DNA of 40,909 nucleotides from Planctomycetaceae bacterium (GCA_020426515.1 JAGQPW010000039.1:1-40909); one strand, 5' to 3'; numbered from the stretch's first letter, positions 7,695 through 14,805 are shown. The notes: generated by a model from the letters alone, not told the origin. Program-made: numbers and translations.

Positions 7695-8354
7695 TCACAA
7701 AGCAGGCTCGAACAGACGATCGAAGAACGGATCATCGAGTTCCTGTTGTGGCCAGCGCGGGTCGCTGAGCCGATAGTCGCAGTGCGGGTGCACGTGGGCG
7801 TCATACTCGGCTTGCCAAGCCTCTTGATCAGAGCCTACGAACGGCACGTCGAATCGAACATCGACGCGCATGGGGATGCGGACTGCACCGCCCTGTCGCC
7901 AGTGGAGTTGGGCGTATGTTTCGCCGCCACGGGCCAGGATGGCCATCACCGCCCAGTCGCAGGGACCGAACACGCGGGCGAATGTCTCTTCGTCGACGCT
8001 GCTGGGCTGAGCCGAGCTTCCGGGATGCGTGTGAACCCAGACGCGGGCAAACTGCTGGGGGTGTCGACCGGCATCGATCTGCTGGTCGAAAAACTCGGCC
8101 ACTGCTAAGTCATCGAATGACACGAACGTCTCGGTGCATTGTTGCTCAACGAGAACAATGTCCCGCACGCACAGCAGATCGTCGGGCTCCGTGATCCCGA
8201 ACCCGCCGACTTCGGTGGGGCCCAGGTCACGCAGGAACAGCAGCTTGGCCCACGCGGTCGGGCTGAACGTCAGCACTGGGCGTGGGGCTCGTCGTTTGCG
8301 ACGGGGTCGGCGGAGATGGCGTCGGGTCAATGGGTGGGTCTTGTGGTTCGGCAT
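7695..8354 (-). CDS. JAB/JAMM metallopeptidase (UBL-processing or deconjugating)
   Basis: About 219 residues from the ATG at 8354. The catalytic set is complete: Glu48 in TEVGGFG, then HTHP with His108 and His110, Ser118 and Asp121, in the exact HxHPx6SxxD spacing. This family trims UBL precursors or removes UBLs from targets using zinc. The start is uncertain. The ATG at 8354 overlaps the preceding E2 gene by 128 bases and gives a very basic N-terminus (RRHLRRPRRKRR). A GTG at 8276 would remove that part and overlap by 50 bases. Neither has a strong ribosome site, so coupling to E2 translation is likely. The open frame further upstream is a shadow of the E2 cysteine repeats. Confidence 0.88.
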   Translation of the reverse strand: MPNHKTHPLTRRHLRRPRRKRRAPRPVLTFSPTAWAKLLFLRDLGPTEVGGFGITEPDDLLCVRDIVLVEQQCTETFVSFDDLAVAEFFDQQIDAGRHPQQFARVWVHTHPGSSAQPSSVDEETFARVFGPCDWAVMAILARGGETYAQLHWRQGGAVRIPMRVDVRFDVPFVGSDQEAWQAEYDAHVHPHCDYRLSDPRWPQQELDDPFFDRLFEPAL

Positions 8355-9309
8355 GTTCGGAATCCAGGTAGGCGTCATGACAGGTAGGACAGCGACCCTC
8401 ATCGAGGCAGTCGCGACAGCAGCGTGCGTGACAGTCAGAACAGCGGGGCAGACAGCGGCGGCAGTAGCGGGTCTCGCAAGCCGTGCAGTCGCGCGAGCAG
8501 TCAAAGCACAGAGCGACATCGCACTCGTAACAGCTGCGGGTACAGTCGCTGCACAGGGTGGAATCGCAGCCGTCGCAGGTGGACGCATCGTCCTCCGCCA
8601 CTTCATCGGCACAGCACGCACACGAGACACCATGCCAACTCTCCAGCGGGACATAGGCTGAGTGCGCGTTGTACGTCTGCAGCACCTGCCGGATGAGCAC
8701 GAAGAACTCTCCGATCCTTCCGTCCTGCAGCGCCCGCACAATGGCGGGTCGGCCGTCTCCTTCGCACAGCCGCTGTGCCTGCACATGCGGATGAACGACC
8801 GTCGAATTGCTGGCGGCCGAATCGGGTTCGACTGCCCGCACGATGTACGGTGAGTCCTGATCAAGTTGATCCCAGCGCAGACAGATGTCGAACGGGCCCA
8901 GATCAATGTCTTCCAAAGTGATCGGTTCGGTGGTTACCGTGAGCGTGCGGCTCTTCAGGGAGATGTCGACGTCGGCGAACTCGACCGACAGGGAATCAAG
9001 TTCTTCGTACAGCAGACGCAGTGACGGGCCCGTTGGCACCGACCGTGTCTGATTGAGTTCCGATTGCAGCGTGCTCAGCGGGTGCTGCAACACCTGCAGG
9101 GTGTCGGACAGCCTGCGGCGGCAGCGCTGCCATGCAGCGAGATAGCCATGCTGCCGGGCGAGTTGGCACTGTCGGTGTAGTCGGTTGAGATAAGCCAGTT
9201 GGTCCTGTGGCAAGGTAATCGGTGCTGGACGCCGATCAAGCCGGTCGTACTGCTGCTGCAACGCGAGCGCGGTCTTGATCAGCAAGCGCCGTTGGGGCGT
9301 TGAGTCCAT
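8227..9309 (-). CDS. E2-like conjugating protein fused to a RING-like cysteine-repeat tail
   Basis: 360 residues; the start has GGAGACTCGATCCC before the ATG. Residues 1-90 are a basic helical domain. Residues about 95-225 show an E2-like layout: beta strands (VDISLKSRTLTVTTEPI, PFDICLRW, SPYIVRAVEP), then VHPHVQAQRLCEGDG and a helix (GEFFVLIRQVLQTYN). HPHV (173-176) matches the E2 HPN motif, and Cys182 is at the catalytic Cys position. Residues 230-310 hold about 20 Cys, including four consecutive 15-residue units of CxxC-x4-CxxC-x3 (245-304). A Pro/Thr/Ser-rich tail ends the protein. E2s pass UBL thioesters to targets; the tail could act like an E3. The E2 call is from pattern, not search. 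Confidence 0.75.
   Translation of the reverse strand: MDSTPQRRLLIKTALALQQQYDRLDRRPAPITLPQDQLAYLNRLHRQCQLARQHGYLAAWQRCRRRLSDTLQVLQHPLSTLQSELNQTRSVPTGPSLRLLYEELDSLSVEFADVDISLKSRTLTVTTEPITLEDIDLGPFDICLRWDQLDQDSPYIVRAVEPDSAASNSTVVHPHVQAQRLCEGDGRPAIVRALQDGRIGEFFVLIRQVLQTYNAHSAYVPLESWHGVSCACCADEVAEDDASTCDGCDSTLCSDCTRSCYECDVALCFDCSRDCTACETRYCRRCLPRCSDCHARCCRDCLDEGRCPTCHDAYLDSEHAEPQDPPIDPTPSPPTPSQTTSPTPSADVQPDRVGQAAVPA
8380..8622 (-). repeat. Protein repeat: cysteine array in the E2-like protein
   Basis: This segment encodes residues 230-310. A leading CACC is followed by CDGCDSTLCSDCTRS, CYECDVALCFDCSRD, CTACETRYCRRCLPR and CSDCHARCCRDCLDE, then CPTC. The period is exactly 15 residues (45 bases). 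Each unit carries four Cys as two CxxC knuckles, which suits tandem zinc sites with RING- or B-box-like cross-bracing. Confidence 0.85.
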
Positions 9310-9401
9310 GGGATCGAGTCTCCTGGTAATGGGTCAACAAATAACGGGGCCTGCCGTCACGCAGGACAGCAGGCCCCGGGGAGTGAGAAACAAGTGGACG
9401 C

Positions 9402-9596
9402 TCAGCGTCGTCGCTTGCGGACCCGATGACGCAACGTCGGTCCGGGTCGGATGTCCCCGCCATGAATCAGCGTGGCGGTGAGCACCGCTGCTGTCAGCAG
9501 GAACACGAGCCAGGAATCGGTCACGCCACCGAGCACGGCGGCGACGATCAGAGCGCCGAAGAAGTACAGACTGTTGAGCCGTTGGCGGGCTCCCAT
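9402..9596 (-). CDS. Small two-helix membrane protein (64 aa)
   Basis: The product starts [20 protein letters not shown] and contains two hydrophobic helices: about residues 10-24 ([15 protein letters not shown]) and 28-43 ([16 protein letters not shown]). A basic C-terminus follows (RHRVRKRRR). It starts inside the end of the UBL gene (49-base overlap), with AAAGG a few bases upstream, so translation is likely coupled. The function is unknown. It could place part of the conjugation machinery at the membrane, but nothing beyond context supports this. Confidence 0.6.
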   Translation of the reverse strand: MGARQRLNSLYFFGALIVAAVLGGVTDSWLVFLLTAAVLTATLIHGGDIRPGPTLRHRVRKRRR

Positions 9597-9838
9597 GGGC
9601 GGCCTTTCGGGTGATGAGACCAGGCACCTTCGATCTTGGTGGGGGTGATCGAGACCCGGTCATCAGGTTGCAGGATGTAGTCACCGGTGGTGGGCTGGCG
9701 GTTGACGCGGATCAGATAGCTGTCGGGCTTGCCGTGCGGAATGCGCTCCTGAAACAGCTGCTGCACGGTCGTGCCCTCGGCAATCTCAATGCGGTCGGCG
9801 AACCCAGCACCGTCGTTGTTGATAAACAAAATTTTCAT
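9548..9838 (-). CDS. Ubiquitin-like protein of ThiS/MoaD type with a C-terminal extension
   Basis: 96 residues from the ATG at 9838, which has AAGGA nine bases before it. The beta-grasp pattern is clear: [10 protein letters not shown] (strand 1), [18 protein letters not shown] (strand 2 and helix), [20 protein letters not shown] and [11 protein letters not shown]. The GDxxLQPDDRVxI stretch is diagnostic of ThiS/MoaD/UBL folds. After Gly71 comes a 25-residue tail ([16 protein letters not shown] and further) with no Gly-Gly end, so the mature form probably needs cleavage, which the JAMM peptidase could perform. The genes around it (E1, E2, JAMM) make a protein modifier likelier than a sulphur carrier for thiamine or molybdopterin. 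Confidence 0.82.
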   Translation of the reverse strand: MKILFINNDGAGFADRIEIAEGTTVQQLFQERIPHGKPDSYLIRVNRQPTTGDYILQPDDRVSITPTKIEGAWSHHPKGRPWEPANGSTVCTSSAL

Positions 9839-9899
9839 GCGGGAATGTCCTTGAGTTGGAGAGGGGAGAAAGAGAGTGTGGACCGCGCGCGGGCGGCTG

Positions 9900-10121
9900 T
9901 TAGATCGCCGGTTGATACGGGCCGAACACCTGCTCGAACACCGACGATTGGTGTCGGTGTTCGACGTCATCCCAGTCGATGATCTGGGGTGGCAACTGAT
10001 CCGGTTCGGGATCGAAGTCCACGTAGTCGGGATCAGCGAGCGAGAATCCGCGGCGGCGGATCTCGCGCAGGTCTTCACCAGTCGCGCGGGCCACCGCAAT
10101 CAGCAGTTCACGTCGAGTCAT
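9900..10121 (-). CDS. Small conserved hypothetical protein (73 aa)
   Basis: The protein opens [20 protein letters not shown] and continues [20 protein letters not shown], then an acidic segment with IIDWDDVEH. The N-terminal half looks like a short helix-turn-helix-like bundle; the rest is acidic and probably flexible. The start at 10121 is supported by GGAGG inside a 17-base leader that also precedes the first gene of the cluster. I recall similar short proteins from planctomycetes, but no function. It lies 61 bases before the UBL gene. Confidence 0.7.
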   Translation of the reverse strand: MTRRELLIAVARATGEDLREIRRRGFSLADPDYVDFDPEPDQLPPQIIDWDDVEHRHQSSVFEQVFGPYQPAI

Positions 10122-10127
10122 CAGGCA

Positions 10128-10144
10128 GTCCTCCGTTCAGGAAA
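10128..10144 (-). promoter_or_regulatory. Repeated 17-base translation leader, copy 2
   Basis: The minus strand reads TTTCCTGAACGGAGGAC, identical over 17 bases to 14624-14640. It contains the GGAGG ribosome site for the 73-residue protein. A shorter relative, CCGAACGGAGG, precedes the gene starting at 12505. Confidence 0.75.
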
Positions 10145-10243
10145 CAGGAACGACCGCCCGGACAGGACGGTCGTGTTTGTCACACAACCGCCCCGCAACA
10201 CACGGAGCGATGTCTTACGATCAGCTCAACAACGTGAGCTGTG

Positions 10244-10489
10244 TCAGCGGTCCGTGTTCAGCCAGTGTTGCTCCAGCCAGCGCCGTTCGGCCTGTAGAGC
10301 CTCACTGCGGGAACCGAATGGTCCCAGCAGCGGTCCCTGCACAGGAGACAGGTCCGCCGTCCACTGACCGTCAGTCGTTGGCTCCACATGCGAGGCCCGC
10401 TGGATCGAGAGTGGCCCCAACACATGCAGCGGAAGCTCTTCACTGTAGAGGCAGCGGCTGAGCCCATCAGGTTGGATGATCAGTTGCAT
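10244..10489 (-). CDS. Small conserved hypothetical protein (81 aa)
   Basis: The ATG at 10489 is chosen because GAGGT lies five bases upstream; a GTG two codons earlier is the alternative. The product starts MQLIIQPDGLSRCLYSEELP and has GPLSIQRASHVEPTTDGQW, then TADLSPVQGPLLGPFGSRSE and a C-terminal helix (EALQAERRWLEQHWL). The strands-then-helix layout with well-spaced Gly/Pro suggests a folded domain. The family is not named. It begins a few bases after the stop of the 315-residue gene, so the two are probably translated together. Confidence 0.7.
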   Translation of the reverse strand: MQLIIQPDGLSRCLYSEELPLHVLGPLSIQRASHVEPTTDGQWTADLSPVQGPLLGPFGSRSEALQAERRWLEQHWLNTDR

Positions 10490-10496
10490 CGGCACC

Positions 10497-11444
10497 TCAG
10501 CGGGGTTTGCGGAGGATGTTCCGGCGGGGACGCTCGACCAGCAGTTGATCGAGCTGCGTCTGCACGACGCTGAGCTGCTGACCGACCCGGCTGCGGAGCG
10601 AAGCGCTGTTCCGCAGTTGTTGCGGTTCGACGCCCCGAATCACTTGCTGGGCCCGCTGCACGAGCTGGTCCAGCTGTTCGCTGGAGCGGACGTTCAGCAG
10701 CCGGAACCGGTCGAAGAACTCAGTCAGGTTCGTGATGGACGTGTCCCGAAACACCTTGGGCTTCCCATCGGACTCCCCCCGCAGCCGGTCACTGAGGTGA
10801 TCGACCAGGTGGGTGAGTTCCTCGGTGAACGCGGTCTCGGCCAGTTGGACCGCTTCATCAAACCGGGCCTGCACCCGCTGGCACTCTTGAGCATACAGCT
10901 CTGGGCTGAGCTGCCGCAGGTACTCGGGCGGTTCCACGGAGGGGAAGTCATGCTCAATGGCAAACATCCCGATCAACGTCGGCGGATAGTCCGACACGTT
11001 AAACAGGTTCCCCAGCCGCTGCCGGGCGGCGGTGCAGAGTTCATCGTAGTGCCGATCGAGTTCGGACACGGCTTCATCGAGTTCGTCGCGGAACACGGCC
11101 AGCTGTTCATCAAACTCGCCAATCGCTTCCTGCCGGATCAGCCGAATGCCCGGTTCCGGATACGGCAGCGACACGCCTTTCCAGTAGTTGAGTGCCCGGC
11201 CGCGGATGGCGGTCACCGCCTTGAACGCGGGATGGGAGGTATCCAGGAGTTTCTTGCCCGCTGAGAGGAACTTTCCTTCGGCTCCGAACGTATCGGCCGC
11301 CTGGTTCTTCTGGGCGGCGGTCAGCGACTTCCGGACCCCCAGCCAGGTGAAGCTGAGTCGAGCCGCCGCCATGGTGGTTCGCAGCCGATCACTGGGTGAG
11401 CCTCGTCTGCTGTTGAGGGTAGGTGGTTCGAGAGTCATCGTCAT
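10497..11444 (-). CDS. Conserved hypothetical protein, helical (315 aa)
   Basis: The ATG at 11444 has AAAGGA eight bases upstream, which decides the start. The protein has an N-terminal part with RLSFTWLGVRKSLTAAQKNQ, then DTFGAEGKFLSAGKKLLDTS, and later long acidic helices with frequent Leu/Glu/Gln (EEYLRQL-like and QLDQLVQRAQQVIRG). No membrane segment or catalytic motif was seen. The pattern loosely resembles DUF3150-type phage or plasmid proteins, but I cannot confirm that. Its constant place beside a MoxR/Ycf46-like AAA+ ATPase and UBL genes is the main clue to a role in the same system. Confidence 0.65.
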   Translation of the reverse strand: MTMTLEPPTLNSRRGSPSDRLRTTMAAARLSFTWLGVRKSLTAAQKNQAADTFGAEGKFLSAGKKLLDTSHPAFKAVTAIRGRALNYWKGVSLPYPEPGIRLIRQEAIGEFDEQLAVFRDELDEAVSELDRHYDELCTAARQRLGNLFNVSDYPPTLIGMFAIEHDFPSVEPPEYLRQLSPELYAQECQRVQARFDEAVQLAETAFTEELTHLVDHLSDRLRGESDGKPKVFRDTSITNLTEFFDRFRLLNVRSSEQLDQLVQRAQQVIRGVEPQQLRNSASLRSRVGQQLSVVQTQLDQLLVERPRRNILRKPR

Positions 11445-11566
11445 GTGAGGGTTCCTTTCGTGTGTGGAAAATGGAGTATCAAAACGAACACGCCGCTCGA
11501 TCCCGGGCGGGACCGAACGGCATGGCAGCATTTCTGAAATTGGGGCGTCTTCTCTTCGGGCTGAGT

Positions 11567-12037
11567 TCACTCCACCTGATTCGATTTCCAGTCATTGCCC
11601 AGCCAGACAAATCTGTGCCGATAGGGCTGCGAATTTTTCCCTTCCAATCGCACGGTCAACGGAATTTCCTGCTGTGGGTCGAAGTCATGCAGTTGAAACG
11701 TCAGCTCAATTTGTGCATCACGATTGGGGTCCCATTCTTCAAAGCTGTGGATCTGGAACTGAGCCCTCTTCTCGACCATCGAACTGTCCGTTGTAACGGT
11801 CAAGGTCCCGTTGCGCAGCGTTCCGGGAAACTGGTGCCAGACGGATATATGCAGTGTGGGTTCCGTGAGTAGCGATCCGTCGAGACGCCCGGTAAGGAGC
11901 GTGAATGCGACGGGTCGGTTTTCTTCTTCGATCTCCTTCCAGATGTTGAGACCAACGAAGAGAGCGATGCCGCACAAAGCGGTGATGAATAACACGACAC
12001 CACCATCCTGGTACCAATGCTTTTCTGACTGTGACAT
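11567..12037 (-). CDS. Single-pass membrane protein with periplasmic beta domain (156 aa)
   Basis: The ATG at 12037 is preceded by GGAGATCAACC. Residues 16-35 form one hydrophobic helix (VVLFITALCGIALFVGLNIW). The rest is strand-rich (LHISVWHQFPGTLRNGTLTV, AQIELTFQLHDFDPQQEIPL, HRFVWLGNDW), like an Ig-like or FixH-like domain. A membrane-anchored protein inside this gene set is unexpected. It may anchor the system or be a passenger. It is 123 bases upstream of the 315-residue gene, and 171 bases separate it from the gene before. Confidence 0.65.
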   Translation of the reverse strand: MSQSEKHWYQDGGVVLFITALCGIALFVGLNIWKEIEEENRPVAFTLLTGRLDGSLLTEPTLHISVWHQFPGTLRNGTLTVTTDSSMVEKRAQFQIHSFEEWDPNRDAQIELTFQLHDFDPQQEIPLTVRLEGKNSQPYRHRFVWLGNDWKSNQVE

Positions 12038-12208
12038 GGTTGATCTCCGAACAGGGAAACGGAAGAAACGGTCTGTGAGTTCGGCCGCACAAATGCCGAT
12101 GGCATCGCGCAAAGTGAGCGCAACCTGGACCTGCGGAATACCGAGGCGGTCGACTCAGACGCTGGGGACCACGCTGTCCGAGCTGATGACCGGGCTGTGA
12201 TGTTGGCG

Positions 12209-12505
12209 TCAGCGCTCTGCTGGAATGAGCACCACCGCCACTTGCTCAGACGATGCGGCCACCTCATCGAGTGAGTGTGACAGCTGGGGCTGCACACATT
12301 CGTGATCGGCCGCATCAAGGCCGGTGTACCGCACCTCAACGCGACTCAGGAACCGCTGCAGCTCCTGGAGTTCGCTACTGGTGAACTCATCGTCCACGTC
12401 CTGGTCGAGATAAGGCCGCATCACCTCAGGTTCATGCGGCAGCAACTCTTCGCCGAAGAACTGCAATGCCCCCCGCAGGAGGGTGAGATGTCGTGGTTTC
12501 AACAC
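12209..12505 (-). CDS. Small acidic hypothetical protein (98 aa)
   Basis: It starts with a GTG at 12505, five bases after a perfect GGAGG. The product opens MLKPRHLTLLRGALQFFGEE and has an acidic middle (YLDQDVDDEF) and a helix (TSSELQELQRFLSRVEVRYTG). No domain is recognised. The gene begins 18 bases after the AAA+ ATPase stop, so it belongs to the same transcript. It could be a small adaptor of the ATPase; this rests only on position. Confidence 0.65.
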   Translation of the reverse strand: MLKPRHLTLLRGALQFFGEELLPHEPEVMRPYLDQDVDDEFTSSELQELQRFLSRVEVRYTGLDAADHECVQPQLSHSLDEVAASSEQVAVVLIPAER

Positions 12506-12522
12506 GTAAGCCTCCGTTCGGG

Positions 12523-14001
12523 TTAGTTGCTCGATGGATCACGCGTGACCCGTCGTCGGGCCTTGGATGAGGCAGTCCGTTGATACAGGCCAGGCTGCTG
12601 AGCCGACAGGCAGCGTCCACTGGCCCAGGTCCGCAATCGATCGACACTCTCGGCGGCCGTCACGGCGACTGGGACCACGTTCTGAGCGGCCTGGACGAGG
12701 GGGACATCGAGGAGGGCGGCCAGTCGACAGCAGGCTTTAATCTCCGCCCCGGTCCAGTCGGTGTCGGTTGGTCGACGCTGGTCGCGATCGATCGCGTACT
12801 CTTCCAGGTAGATGGTCCAGATCGACTCCTTCTCTGAGCGGTCCGGCAAGTCGAGAAAGAACAGAGCATCAAACCGCTCACTTCGCCCGAACTCGGGCGG
12901 CAGCCTGGAGACATCGTTGGCGGTGCAGACGACGAACACGTCCGACGTGTGATCGTTGAGCCACGACAGAAATGCGCCAAACATCCGCGACGACACGCCC
13001 GAATCGCCACTCCCGTTGGCCCCTGCAAACGCCTTCTCCACTTCGTCAATCATCACGACACAGGGGGCCATCGCATCCATCACCCGCAGCGCCTGCCGTG
13101 TCCGTTCTTCGGACTGCCCGACGAGTGAACCCAGCAGGCTGCCGACGTCGAGGATCAGCACCGGTCGACCCACCTCGTTCCCGAGGGCTTTGCAGAAGGC
13201 CGACTTCCCACACCCCGGCGGCGACAGCAGCAGCACGCCGCGTGGACGCGGGCTCCGTTGACCTCGTCGAGGCTGCAACAGCGCCCGCTTGCAGAATGAC
13301 TTCAGTGCTGACAGACCGCCCAGGCTGCTGAAGTCGGCCTGACTGCGATGCAGTTCCAGCGATCCGGTCTGCTTGAGGGCCTGCGTCTTGAGTTCCCAGA
13401 CCGCATCGGGTGTGATGCGACCCTGCCGGACCAGTGACAGGCTGAATGCGTTCTCGGCTTCCATGCGGGTCAGCCCCGCCGCGGCATCGAGGACACGGTC
13501 GAGGTCTGGACCTTCTGGTAGTTCGGAGGGTTCGGTCGCAATGCCTCGGGCGATCTCCGTCAGTTGGTCCCGATCAGGCAGTTCGTGCTCCAGCACCACG
13601 AACAACTTCTCCAGTTCGACCGGCAACTGCACCACCGGTGCGAGCACCACCACGATCGTGCGGTTCTGCTTCCCGGCAATCACCTGCTGCGAGATGGCCT
13701 GCACGATCTCCGCCGACTGCAGGAACCGATGAAAGTTCTGCAGCACCAGGATCGCGGTTCCGTCCGGCGCGGCCAACGCGTTGACGGATCGGATGGCCGC
13801 CAGTGGATCACTGCCGCTGCCGTCGATCTCGGCCCCGGCCACGCGCAGTCCCTGCTCAATGTTCCACGTCGCCAGCCGCCAGTCCTCCTGTTGGCACAGC
13901 TGGGCCAGCGCTACGAGTGCATCCTGTTGCTCGTGGCTCTCAATCCAAATCCCCGTAAAGCACGCACGGACGTACTCGCCGAGCCGTTCCGTTAATGTCA
14001 T
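12523..14001 (-). CDS. AAA+ ATPase, Ycf46-like
   Basis: 492 residues from the ATG at 14001 (GGAGACGGTGT upstream). Residues 1-200 are an N-terminal domain (MTLTERLGEYVRACFTGIWI, then GTAILVLQNFHRFL) typical of Ycf46-type ATPases. The AAA+ core follows: SPPGCGKSA (Walker A, 260-268), CVVMIDE (Walker B, 314-320), CTAND with sensor Asn362, and RSERFD with Arg373 and Arg376 as finger candidates. A helical lid closes the core. These ATPases form rings that remodel proteins. Ycf46 is known from cyanobacteria and algal plastids without firm function. Together with DUF1257 and DUF2997 upstream this reproduces a known Ycf35/Ycf46-type neighbourhood, here joined to UBL genes. Confidence 0.88.
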   Translation of the reverse strand: MTLTERLGEYVRACFTGIWIESHEQQDALVALAQLCQQEDWRLATWNIEQGLRVAGAEIDGSGSDPLAAIRSVNALAAPDGTAILVLQNFHRFLQSAEIVQAISQQVIAGKQNRTIVVVLAPVVQLPVELEKLFVVLEHELPDRDQLTEIARGIATEPSELPEGPDLDRVLDAAAGLTRMEAENAFSLSLVRQGRITPDAVWELKTQALKQTGSLELHRSQADFSSLGGLSALKSFCKRALLQPRRGQRSPRPRGVLLLSPPGCGKSAFCKALGNEVGRPVLILDVGSLLGSLVGQSEERTRQALRVMDAMAPCVVMIDEVEKAFAGANGSGDSGVSSRMFGAFLSWLNDHTSDVFVVCTANDVSRLPPEFGRSERFDALFFLDLPDRSEKESIWTIYLEEYAIDRDQRRPTDTDWTGAEIKACCRLAALLDVPLVQAAQNVVPVAVTAAESVDRLRTWASGRCLSAQQPGLYQRTASSKARRRVTRDPSSN

Positions 14002-14049
14002 ACACCGTCTCCTGTTGAAATGAGGGAACTTGAGTCGGCAGCCGTTCAA

Positions 14050-14256
14050 TTACTCCTGCTGCCGGACCTGCTGCTGAGTCGCAGCGGTCTGATAGAACTC
14101 CGCTTTCAGCTGTTCGCCGGTCGTGCGTCCCAATGCCTGTTCAATGAACCGGCTGGCGTCACGACACGCATTCCCCACGAACCCCCGCGTCTCCACGCGA
14201 GTCTGGCCATCAGGAGCCACAATGATGTCGATCGTCTTCGATATGGTGTTCGTCAC
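14050..14256 (-). CDS. DUF2997 family protein (68 aa)
   Basis: The GTG start at 14256 overlaps the stop of the DUF1257 gene (GTGA). The sequence (KTIDIIVAPDGQTRVETRGF, then GNACRDASRFIEQALG and LKAEFYQT) is characteristic of DUF2997: two strands, then a helix. The family regularly sits between Ycf35/DUF1257 and Ycf46-like genes in cyanobacteria and is of unknown function. One Cys lies at the conserved helix start. Confidence 0.85.
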   Translation of the reverse strand: MTNTISKTIDIIVAPDGQTRVETRGFVGNACRDASRFIEQALGRTTGEQLKAEFYQTAATQQQVRQQE

Positions 14257-14621
14257 GCGGCACCTCCGACGCTGATGGTTAACTTGATGGACCCATCCTG
14301 CAGCGGCTGCTCGATCACGGAGTGCCCCTGGTTGCGGGCCACGATCTTGGCCCGTTCGACGGCGTAGCCCTGCAGGAACCGATCCAGTTCCCGCTGCTGG
14401 CCCCAGCGCCCGCCGAAGTTGTCGAACACGATGTTGGCGGTGTTCACATCACACACCACCGGATACCGCCACTCCGGCAACCGCACCGCCCAGCCAGTGG
14501 CGACGGTGGTGAACAACTTCACCTGGCCGAAGACGGGGTCTGGCAGTTTGAGTCGATCACACGCCGCCCGAATGGCCACAGGATCACGAATTTCCGATTG
14601 AATTTGCACGATGTGCGACAC
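14253..14621 (-). CDS. DUF1257 (Ycf35-like) protein, first gene of the UBL cluster
   Basis: 122 residues from a GTG at 14621, four bases after GGAGG. The product reads (M)SHIVQIQSEIRDPVAIRAAC, and later VCDVNTANIVFDNFGGRWGQ, RFLQGYAVERAKIVARNQGH and an IEQPLQDGSIKLTI ending. The opening SHxxxIxxxIRD is the signature of Ycf35/DUF1257. Ycf35 is encoded in red-algal plastids and cyanobacteria with unknown role. It is the promoter-proximal gene of the cluster. The 17-base leader before it is repeated in front of a later small gene. An open frame continues upstream of the GTG but shows no family similarity. Confidence 0.87.
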   Translation of the reverse strand: MSHIVQIQSEIRDPVAIRAACDRLKLPDPVFGQVKLFTTVATGWAVRLPEWRYPVVCDVNTANIVFDNFGGRWGQQRELDRFLQGYAVERAKIVARNQGHSVIEQPLQDGSIKLTISVGGAA

Positions 14622-14623
14622 AG

Positions 14624-14640
14624 GTCCTCCGTTCAGGAAA
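14624..14640 (-). promoter_or_regulatory. Repeated 17-base translation leader, copy 1
   Basis: The minus strand reads TTTCCTGAACGGAGGAC directly before the GTG of the DUF1257 gene. An identical copy lies 4.5 kb downstream in the same operon. The GGAGG is the ribosome site; the flanking shared bases go beyond what an anti-Shine-Dalgarno match would need. Confidence 0.75.
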
Positions 14641-14777
14641 GAGACAGCAAACAACAGGGCCGACCACCGGCCCAAGGAAACGAAATCAGCCCCGTGCGGA
14701 CCGGGAAATTCGGTCGACACAGGGCTGAAACTGCTCTCATTGGCTTACTACCAGAGCTATGCCAGATTCCTCATCTT

Positions 14778-14805
14778 ATATGGCGCAAAAACCGCCCCAA
14801 TTTAG
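14778..14805 (+). repeat. Left 28-bp direct repeat flanking the IS110-type element
   Basis: This 28-base stretch matches 16102-16129 in the same orientation at 25 of 28 positions without gaps. Shared core parts are ATATG, CGCAAAAAC and CCAATTTAG. The two copies are 1324 bases apart, a normal length for an IS110-family element. Confidence 0.7.

Noticed and set aside
8355..8906. A longer JAMM protein starting near 8906
   Set aside because: The extra N-terminus is a low-complexity shadow of the E2 cysteine repeats on the same strand in another frame; real JAMM similarity starts near residue 27 of the shorter protein.
9548..9838. ThiS or MoaD for thiamine or molybdopterin synthesis
   Set aside because: No thiG, thiH, moaE or moaC gene is near, there is no Gly-Gly end, and E2 and JAMM genes are neighbours.
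10476..11264. A 262-residue plus-strand open frame opposite the 315-residue gene
   Set aside because: It lacks a ribosome site and mirrors the codon periodicity of the minus-strand gene, which is in an operon.
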